A program made the position numbers and the translations under genes. From Bacteroidota bacterium (GTDB lineage Bacteria; Bacteroidota; Bacteroidia; B-17B0; Aurantibacillaceae), in assembly GCA_023433205.1 (NCBI GenBank), contig JAEZDS010000026.1:1-8115 (forward strand): DNA of 8,115 nucleotides. Direction: 5' to 3'. Numbering within the stretch: position 1 is the stretch's first letter; each line of letters starts with the position of its first letter. Of the stretch, positions 1 through 5,239 are shown one piece after another. The notes beneath the pieces are model-generated. The model searched no databases and was not told the origin of the DNA. It worked only from the letters and a program-made list of their open reading frames with translations.

Positions 1-160
1 TGTAATATTTTTCTCTTTGCAAAGCTTCTTTTTTTGATTGATAATATTCTACATGAACAACAACCCAGGGTCTGAATTTAGATGTGCCGTCCTTACCAAA
101 GACATTATGTGAAAGGAATCGCTTGATCCTTATTTTCTCCGCATCCTTACAAGTTGAGCA
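1..160 (-). pseudogene. GIY-YIG nuclease-family gene, 5'-broken remnant, runs off the left edge
   Basis: Read on the minus strand from 160 to 1, an open frame gives a peptide with KDAEK, then RFLSHN, then SKFRPWVVVHVEYY and SKKEALQREK. This is the second half of a small GIY-YIG domain (UvrC/YhbQ-like, usually about 80-100 residues): the xxHN helix, the PW-x(4)-E strand and the S-K-x-E-A-x-x-R-E helix are recognisable. The first half with the GIY and YIG strands is missing in this frame; a TAA at 161-163 closes it and there is no ATG, GTG or TTG before the conserved part. The same frame upstream of the stop (about 164-230) reads ESLDK followed by GIT, which resembles a damaged N-terminal core with a few bases lost. 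Small GIY-YIG genes are often found next to tRNAs in Bacteroidota. The end lies outside the window. I read it as a pseudogene; an alternative is one sequencing error. Confidence 0.6.
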
Positions 161-228
161 TTATCGAACCACCCGCGTGAATTCAGTATTCGGTGTAATC
201 CCACGTTTATCAAGGGATTCCGGGGCAC

Positions 229-264
229 AAAACAAAAACACCCCAGGATTTTTTCCTGAGGTGT
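229..264 (-). terminator. Rho-independent terminator of the tRNA-fMet transcript
   Basis: On the minus strand an 11-bp stem (ACACCTCAGGA with TCCTGGGGTGT, one G-T pair, loop of five A) occupies 238-264 and is followed by TTTTTGTTTT (229-237). It lies 10 bases past the tRNA 3' end. The T-rich tail runs into the decayed start of the GIY-YIG remnant. Confidence 0.85.
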
Positions 265-273
265 CTTCTTCGG

Positions 274-345
<72 letters not shown>

Positions 346-426
346 CTATATCGTAAAAATGGATTAAAAGTGCTTTTTTGCCCGATCAGAATGAGGTCTT
401 TGTGTGTGTTTTCTAAATCGGGAGTG

Positions 427-457
427 CAAATATACCATTTCTTTTGTTTCCACACAA
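427..457 (-). promoter_or_regulatory. Bacteroidota-type promoter of tRNA-fMet
   Basis: On the minus strand TATATTTG (427-434) matches the -7 consensus TAnnTTTG of the Bacteroidota primary sigma factor. A TTG (455-457) sits 20 bases upstream, the expected place of the -33 element. Transcription would start near 420 and give a leader of about 75 nt before the mature tRNA, to be removed by RNase P. Confidence 0.75.
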
Positions 458-460
458 GAA

Positions 461-610
461 ATTTTCAACAATTAAGGTGCAGTTGTGTGTAAAAGCTGGT
501 GCATGAAGGTTTCTGGCTTATCGCCAAGATCAGTTGGCTCGATGTGGAATGGAAGGACGGAACAGTACTTTTAGAAATTCAGATCGCCAGAATTATTGCA
601 AAGCTAGAAA
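461..610. other. Short gene-free stretch between the tRNA promoter and the truncated propeller gene
   Basis: A plus-strand frame stays open from 499 across this stretch, but its peptide resembles no family I know and continues antisense into the propeller gene, so I do not call it. The minus strand shows stops in all three frames and no continuation of propeller blades, so the lost part of that gene is not present here. Confidence 0.4.
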
Positions 611-1027
611 TCAAAGGTGAAGAAGAAAGGCAGGAGACAGAACCGAAAAGAGCGCTATCGCTCCGCCATAATTCATCTTCAACACAACAATTGTTTGTTT
701 ACCTCCAACGGTGTCGTTTCCTGCCAGAAGGATATTACCATCATTATCTACTGTTATGTCATTAGCGTACACATCTGCGGTGTGTGACCAAAGTAATTTA
801 CCCGCTGTCGAAAATTTAGTTATAGTAGGGTGGCCAGGTAATTTTCTATGGCAGGCATTTAGAACAAAACAATTTCCGAACCTGTCTACTGTGGTGCGTA
901 CTACTTTTGGGTATGGATCAAAACCACAATCAACTACATTTAAATTTGTTGCCCAGTGCCATGCTGGTTGTTGCGCTAAAAGCAAATGTGCAGAGATGAT
1001 TAAAAGGGAAGTATAAAAAACTCTCAT
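611..1027 (-). CDS. Secreted beta-propeller (SBBP-like) protein, 3'-truncated
   Basis: The 138-residue product starts with a signal peptide (hydrophobic YTSLLIISAHLLLA, likely cleaved before QQ at residue 19), so it is exported. Residues 43-83 and 88-121 are two copies of a propeller-blade pattern: a strand ending in VD, then G-N, a hydrophobic strand, then K-F/K-M with a following G, and LLW at the end of the first copy. Such blades occur in large Bacteroidota surface proteins that usually have many copies and a C-terminal type 9 secretion sorting domain. Here only two blades remain; after NYGG the last 17 residues (AIALF to the stop) no longer follow the pattern. I infer a gene cut off at about 660, probably non-functional, though a short product cannot be excluded. 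The ligand or role is unknown. ATG at 1027 is supported by the signal peptide directly behind it. Confidence 0.6.
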   Translation of the reverse strand: MRVFYTSLLIISAHLLLAQQPAWHWATNLNVVDCGFDPYPKVVRTTVDRFGNCFVLNACHRKLPGHPTITKFSTAGKLLWSHTADVYANDITVDNDGNILLAGNDTVGGKQTIVVLKMNYGGAIALFSVLSPAFLLHL

Positions 1028-1183
1028 AGGATCTAGAGTTATGATGGTATTTCAAAAGTCTATTTATTCAAAATGTGTGTCAGGGAAGTAATAGTATACT
1101 GTTCTTTTTAAGCACTTTATTCCGAAGAAACAGACGCCGATAAAGTGGCTCAACTTCTACCATGAAGTACGAAGGCCAGTTGA

Positions 1184-1212
1184 TTGAATGCTGCTTCTTA
1201 GCTGAATATTTG
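1184..1212 (+). promoter_or_regulatory. Candidate promoter of the VTT-domain gene
   Basis: AATATTTG (1205-1212) differs by one base from TAnnTTTG, and a TTG lies 18 bases upstream (1184-1186). This would start RNA near 1219 and give a leader of about 35 nt before the GTG at 1255. The match is imperfect, so this is a suggestion only. Confidence 0.4.
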
Positions 1213-1254
1213 ACGTTCTCTAAAATTCCCGCACCAAATTCCTAAATTCCCACC

Positions 1255-1836
1255 GTGAAAGAACAACTCCTCGATATTTTTGCGCAGTACCCGCAGATGG
1301 CTATCCTTATTAGTTTACTGGTAAGTATAATCGTGGCCGTGCTTGGGTTAATTCCTTCTGTTTTTATCACCGCCGCCAATATTCTTTTTTTTGGTTTCTG
1401 GCCAGGCACGCTTATCTCACTCGCGGGAGAGGCAATTGGAGCGGCCATCGCTTTTCTTCTCTACAGATTTGGTTTTAAAAAGACAACGCATAGGTCGCTG
1501 GAAAAATATCCGAAGATCATGAGGTTGGTTGATTCTAAAGGCAAAGACGCTTTTATGCTGATACTTATTTTGCGCCTGATCCCTTTTGTGCCATCCGGTC
1601 TCGTAACCTTCGCCGCCGCAATAGGGGAGGTTTCAGTTGTGGTGTTTTTTGCAGCGAGCACTTTAGGCAAGATTCCAGCGCTGCTTATTGAAGCTTACTC
1701 AGTGGCGCAGATCGCCGAGTTTAACTGGCAGGGGAAGCTGATACTGCTAATTACCGTTATTGTTCTGCTGTGGTGGGTGGTACGCGGGAGGATGAAGAAG
1801 GGAAAAGGGGAGAGCCAGGGCGGGTCATCGGTGTGA
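1255..1836 (+). CDS. TVP38/TMEM64 (VTT-domain, DedA-like) membrane protein
   Basis: The 193-residue product is an inner-membrane protein of the VTT/SNARE-associated family (PF09335 type). Visible marks are a first membrane helix at about 13-36, the segment FFGFWPG (45-51) with the conserved F-x-P-G, glycines 58 and 62 in the next helix, the loop R-L-I-P-F-V-P-S-G (107-115) and TLGKIP (136-141), and a final helix at about 161-178 followed by a basic tail (RGRMKKGKGES). The R-x-x-P-x-x-P loop and the re-entrant hairpin are the family's core. Members are linked to lipid scrambling or transport, and the bacterial substrate is mostly unsettled. The start must be GTG at 1255 or later, since a TAA lies four codons upstream; ATG at codon 15 would cut into the first helix. 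No Shine-Dalgarno is seen, as usual for Bacteroidota. It is monocistronic, with no clear terminator downstream. Confidence 0.88.
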   Translation: MKEQLLDIFAQYPQMAILISLLVSIIVAVLGLIPSVFITAANILFFGFWPGTLISLAGEAIGAAIAFLLYRFGFKKTTHRSLEKYPKIMRLVDSKGKDAFMLILILRLIPFVPSGLVTFAAAIGEVSVVVFFAASTLGKIPALLIEAYSVAQIAEFNWQGKLILLITVIVLLWWVVRGRMKKGKGESQGGSSV

Positions 1837-1907
1837 AAAGTCTTTGTAGGCAACTGTACCGCCGCACATTTTTACTATCCGCAAATTCGTATTTCGCGAT
1901 TAACTAG

Positions 1908-2370
1908 GATACACAGAAAATTACAGGATACCGGATTTCGGGCGACTCTGCCCTCACAAAATCGCTCTGCAACATTCCCGACGAACTTTTCAGTCGCCTT
2001 GATGATCTCCGCACGCGTGCGACCGACCGTTATGATAAGACAATTTCAGCCGGGTTGCACGGGCTTATAGGGCCGTACCCGTGGGTGCCGATTTTACGTA
2101 ATTTACTCTGCAGCGCCTTAAAGATCCGGGATAAACACAAAATGGCCACCAGCCTAAAACGACGAGATGCTGGCCCTGTTTCCCGACTACCTGTTTCCCA
2201 AATTGAATAAGGCGCTTGAATGTGTTTATTTCAATCAATTTGAAACTGTGCCTGTTCTGCTTGGGCAGGAGTTGGAGTCTGGCCTGTTGTACCCGGAGAG
2301 AAATGAATTTCACTTTAAGGAATTTGAATCGGCGCAAAGTCTCAGATGGTTATCGCCTTGGTATATTTAG
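1908..2370 (+). pseudogene. Possible decayed gene in two overlapping frames, family unknown
   Basis: From the TAG at 1905 a frame stays open for 100 codons to the TAA at 2208, with no ATG before 2142. Its peptide (for example IPDELFSRLDDLRTRATDRY) looks protein-like but matches no family I can name. A second frame opens with ATG at 2167 and runs to 2370 (67 codons), starting MLALFPDYLFPKLNKALE. The two overlap on the same strand by about 40 bases, so a single gene of about 150 codons with one frameshift near 2167 would explain both. The missing start and the lack of homology keep this uncertain; chance open frames in a gene-free stretch remain possible. An antisense frame (2337 to 2065) is also open but less convincing. 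Confidence 0.3.
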
Positions 2371-2445
2371 TAATATGGACAGGGCTTAACATTCAGCGCA
2401 GTTCGCCCTGGGATTTCAAATATATTTATGGGGAATTACAGAGGG

Positions 2446-2572
2446 CCTGCTGAAAAAGCCCAGAGTAATCAAATGCGTGTTTTTTTGCCTTTATGTGACA
2501 AATTCCTTGCGGATAGATGTAATACAAACGAGTCATAATTCTGACCCAATGAGATTGAACGTTTTCAGCAGG
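2446..2572. repeat. 127-bp element bounded by perfect 11-bp inverted repeats (MITE-like)
   Basis: CCTGCTGAAAA at 2446-2456 is repeated in perfect inverted form, TTTTCAGCAGG, at 2562-2572. The interior of 105 bp has no coding potential. Ends built around CTGTTGAAAA/CTGCTGAAAA are common among insertion sequences, so an internally deleted insertion sequence or MITE is my first reading. No target-site duplication can be seen outside the repeats. The element ends 20 bp before the LysR start, so its right end may lie within that gene's promoter or leader. An alternative is a pair of regulator binding sites. Confidence 0.5.
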
Positions 2573-2592
2573 ACTTACATAACCAATAGTTT

Positions 2593-3516
2593 ATGCATTA
2601 TACACTGCACCAGCTTCAGGTGTTTTTAAAGGTGGCTCAGCTTAAAAGTGTTACAAAGGCTGCAGATGAACTTCACATGACCCAGCCGGCAGTTTCCATC
2701 CAGCTGCGTAATTTGCAGGACCAGTTTGATATTCCGCTTACCGAGGTGATAGGGAGGAGACTGTATGTGACTGATTTTGGCAATGAGATACTGCAGATCG
2801 CTGAAAGGATAATCAATGAAATGCACGCGATCAATTACAAGACCATGGCATTTAAAGGTCACCTGTCTGGTAAACTTAAAATATCGGCTGTATCAACGGG
2901 GAAGTATATCATCCCGTATTTTATCACTGATTTTATGAATGGTCAGGAAGGTATTGAATTGAATCTTGATGTCACCAATAAAAGCAAAGTAATAGCCAGT
3001 CTTGAAAATAATGAGGTTGACTTTGCGCTTGTTTCTGTATTACCGGAAAAACTAAAAGTGGAAAAGGTTGAATTAATGCCCAATAAATTATTCCTGGTTG
3101 GAAGTATGGAAAGGCGGTGGAAAAAAAGCGCGCATTCGGCCAGCATTCTTAATGAATTACCGGTAATCTTCAGAGAAGAGGGGTCGGGGACCCGGCGTGT
3201 TCTTGAAATGTATATGTCGAAGAACAAGCTGCCTGTGCATAAAAAGTTCGAGCTTACCTCAAACGAGGCGGTAAAACAGGCGGTGATCGCAGGTCTGGGT
3301 TATTCGGTAATGCCACTGATAGGACTGAAAAACGAGCTGAAGAACAAAGATCTGCAGATAATCAACTTAAAGGGCTTTCCCATCCGTTCCACCTGGTATC
3401 TGATTTGGCTGAAGAATAAGCGGTTTTCCCCTGTGGCACAGGCTTTCCTGCAGTTCCTCAGAAAGGAAAAGGAAAGGATCATTAACGAGAAATTTAACTG
3501 GCTGCACCACTATTAA
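2593..3516 (+). CDS. LysR-family transcriptional regulator, CbbR/CysL-like
   Basis: The 307-residue product has the LysR layout. An N-terminal winged helix-turn-helix (about 4-62) includes SVTKAADELHMTQPAVSIQL (19-38), with the conserved AA, TQPAVS and the wing near RRLYVTDFG (55-63). A linker helix (64-88) leads to the effector-binding domain (about 93-295). The segment FREEGSGTRR (193-202) is typical of the CbbR/CysL/YeiE branch, whose members sense small anions or metabolites and control carbon fixation, sulfur or bicarbonate uptake genes; the effector here cannot be read from sequence. LysR regulators usually control a divergent neighbour, but upstream lies only the decayed region and the repeat element, so its target is not evident. 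It converges on the exporter operon with 20 bp between stops. ATG at 2593 fits the usual N-terminus (HQLQVFLKV). Confidence 0.92.
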   Translation: MHYTLHQLQVFLKVAQLKSVTKAADELHMTQPAVSIQLRNLQDQFDIPLTEVIGRRLYVTDFGNEILQIAERIINEMHAINYKTMAFKGHLSGKLKISAVSTGKYIIPYFITDFMNGQEGIELNLDVTNKSKVIASLENNEVDFALVSVLPEKLKVEKVELMPNKLFLVGSMERRWKKSAHSASILNELPVIFREEGSGTRRVLEMYMSKNKLPVHKKFELTSNEAVKQAVIAGLGYSVMPLIGLKNELKNKDLQIINLKGFPIRSTWYLIWLKNKRFSPVAQAFLQFLRKEKERIINEKFNWLHHY

Positions 3517-3536
3517 GCTAATTTTGTCAATCTCCA

Positions 3537-3839
3537 TCATGCAGCTCTGATCCTGCTGCGCACCAGCTCATAAAATTCGGCATTAACGTGACTTACCGGT
3601 GTTGCATACATTACAAGGCCGGCAGTAAAGAACCTCTTGTGAATTTCCTCGTCAATCGTATTGTACAATAAAGCCTTGGTTATAAAAAACAGACGGATGG
3701 TTTTGTGGTGGCGGCCTTGCTGGTCGCTTGTTGTATTGGTGTCAATATGCGTCTGAAGCGCGTACCTTTCTGTAATTAGAAATTCTGAAATGATGCCGGC
3801 ATCAGCCTCTTCCTGAAGAAGTATGTTGAATATTATCAT
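3537..3839 (-). CDS. Small CutA/PII-like protein, last gene of the exporter operon
   Basis: The 100-residue product reads as a ferredoxin-like beta-alpha-beta-beta-alpha-beta fold: strand 1-8 (MIIFNILL), helix 9-24 (EEADAGIISEFLITER), strand 25-33, loop with HH (44-45), strand 46-54 (KTIRLFFITK), helix 56-70, strand 74-80 (LVMYATP), and a C-terminal helix with NAEFYELV (86-93). This order, the length and the end pattern N-x-x-(F/Y)-x-x-(L/W) resemble CutA, a trimeric relative of PII signalling proteins, but the usual C-x-N after strand 2 is not present, so it is a distant relative at best. It is cytoplasmic, with no signal peptide or membrane helix. Its ATG overlaps the TolC-family stop (ATGA, 3836-3839), so it is probably translationally coupled and made together with the exporter. 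I infer a regulatory or metal/nucleotide-sensing role for it; that is not shown. Confidence 0.7.
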   Translation of the reverse strand: MIIFNILLQEEADAGIISEFLITERYALQTHIDTNTTSDQQGRHHKTIRLFFITKALLYNTIDEEIHKRFFTAGLVMYATPVSHVNAEFYELVRSRIRAA

Positions 3840-5239
3840 AGTGTATAGTTAAGATCACCGTTCAGAAACTTTATAAAGAGAATATGCTTTATAAAACCCG
3901 CCTTTAATTCAAGTAGTTTAAGTTCAGCGTCCAGTTGTTTATTCTCCCTTGCGTTGATCAGAAATATCGAACTTTCTCCTACCTCGAATCTTAACAATTC
4001 GGCATTAAGCATTTTTTTTGAAAATTCGGCGTTCTGACTGGCGGCCCGGAGTTGTTTAAGGATCTCGGCTATGTTTTCTACCGCAGCCGAAAGCCTGGCC
4101 TGCAGCTCGTTTGCCTTGTTAGTAAGTTCCAGCTCTGCATTCATTGAAACTATACGCGCCATCCTGTACTCGTTCACTGATTTTCTGAAAAAAAGCGGAA
4201 ATGACACATTTAAACCCCACTGGGAGTTATTTGGCGATAGCACAAAGTCATTGAGATTATTCCGGCCGGCAAGAAAATTATAGCTTACATCCAGCTGAGG
4301 TTTGATCAGTTCTTTCCTGAAAAGTACGTCTACTTCGGCGGCTTTTTGCCGCGCAAGGTGCTGAAGAAGTAACGGATTGTTCTGGTATGTGTTGTTAACC
4401 AAAGCTGCAGTGTTTGTGCGAGACCTCATAAAATACAGTTCAAGACTGTCTTTGGCCTTAAACCCCTCGCTGTTAAGGGCTGTTGGGCTCAGAAAATAAT
4501 TAAGGTTATTGGTTTCGGTACGCAGCTGCTGCATAGTGGTACTGTACTCTATTTCCCGTGCCTGGATCTGCATTGCTGCCTCCACCGTATCAATTGCAGG
4601 CTTTTCGCCCGCCAGCGCCAGTTGTTTTATTCCATTAAAACGTTCGGTCGCCATTTCGAGGTAATATAGGTTAAGGGATGCCTTTTGCTGCGCCAGTAAC
4701 CAGCCTATGTAAAAGTTTGCAGCGGAAAAAAGTAATTCATTGAGCTGCATGTTTCCTTCAGCCTCGTGATAATTCTGAAAAAGCCGGGCTTTCAGAACTC
4801 TGGCGCGCCTCTCATCTATCACCAATCCCTGCAGTAATCCCACTTCAATTCCCGCAAAGGGTACTCCTGTTGCTGGTGTCAATAGTTGCGGGTTGAGGAA
4901 AGAACCTGCTGCAATATCATATCCGAGTTTCAGATACTGTGAGGTGAAGATGGGCTGACGAAGTTCGGCTGCGGCTATGCTGTAATACTGAGTCCCCTGA
5001 AAGTACTTGTTTCTATATGATCCTGCAACGGTTGCGTCGTACTCTCCGCGTGCAGCTCTGAGCTGAGCCGCGCCGTAAGTCTTTGTGTTGCGGCCGCGTT
5101 TTGAAAGAGGATGAGACTCCACCAGATCCTGAAGAAAACTTTCGTAATCAAGAACACTCTGCTGAGCTGCTATACCTGAGCTCAGAAGGAATAACAGCAG
5201 CAGTGCGGCCAGACCTGGATTATTTACCTGACCGGCCAT
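3836..5239 (-). CDS. TolC-family outer-membrane efflux channel
   Basis: From ATG at 5239 the product is 467 residues, within the usual TolC range. It begins with a signal peptide (GLAALLLLFLLSSGIAA, likely cleaved before QQ at residue 26). The frame is open up to 5290, but starting there would put 17 polar residues before the signal, so 5239 is preferred. The mature part has the two-fold OEP arrangement: long amphipathic helices (for example AANFYIGWLLAQQKASL, and ELELTNKANELQARLSAAVE) flanking short strands with LDVSYNFLAG and WGLNVSFPLFF, which would form the barrel. It forms a trimeric channel across the outer membrane and periplasm and should receive cargo from the HlyD-like part of the upstream gene. 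It overlaps that gene by 20 bp (stop 5220) and is coupled downstream by ATGA to the CutA-like gene. Confidence 0.92.
   Translation of the reverse strand: MAGQVNNPGLAALLLLFLLSSGIAAQQSVLDYESFLQDLVESHPLSKRGRNTKTYGAAQLRAARGEYDATVAGSYRNKYFQGTQYYSIAAAELRQPIFTSQYLKLGYDIAAGSFLNPQLLTPATGVPFAGIEVGLLQGLVIDERRARVLKARLFQNYHEAEGNMQLNELLFSAANFYIGWLLAQQKASLNLYYLEMATERFNGIKQLALAGEKPAIDTVEAAMQIQAREIEYSTTMQQLRTETNNLNYFLSPTALNSEGFKAKDSLELYFMRSRTNTAALVNNTYQNNPLLLQHLARQKAAEVDVLFRKELIKPQLDVSYNFLAGRNNLNDFVLSPNNSQWGLNVSFPLFFRKSVNEYRMARIVSMNAELELTNKANELQARLSAAVENIAEILKQLRAASQNAEFSKKMLNAELLRFEVGESSIFLINARENKQLDAELKLLELKAGFIKHILFIKFLNGDLNYTL

Larger units (their letters stand above)
1837..2592. other. 756-bp region without an intact gene
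   Basis: Between the VTT-domain gene and the LysR gene no frame combines a good start with recognisable protein sequence. It holds the possible decayed gene (1908-2370), a small inverted repeat CACGGG/CCCGTG (2058-2063 and 2078-2083), and the inverted-repeat element (2446-2572). I see no convincing TAnnTTTG promoter for the downstream regulator. Confidence 0.6.

Noticed and set aside
650..663. GAGCG/CGCTC hairpin followed by TTTT on the minus strand as a terminator
   Set aside because: Stem of only 5 bp and four T; it lies inside the open frame, so it is listed only as a possible breakpoint.
499..765. Plus-strand frame of 88 codons
   Set aside because: No family resemblance, no promoter, and its second half is antisense to the signal-peptide-bearing propeller gene.
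711..1016. Plus-strand frame of 101 codons
   Set aside because: Entirely antisense to the propeller gene, whose signal peptide and blade repeats are convincing.
2065..2337. Minus-strand frame of 90 codons in the gene-poor region
   Set aside because: Low-complexity basic peptide without recognisable domain; the plus-strand frames over the same bases look more protein-like.
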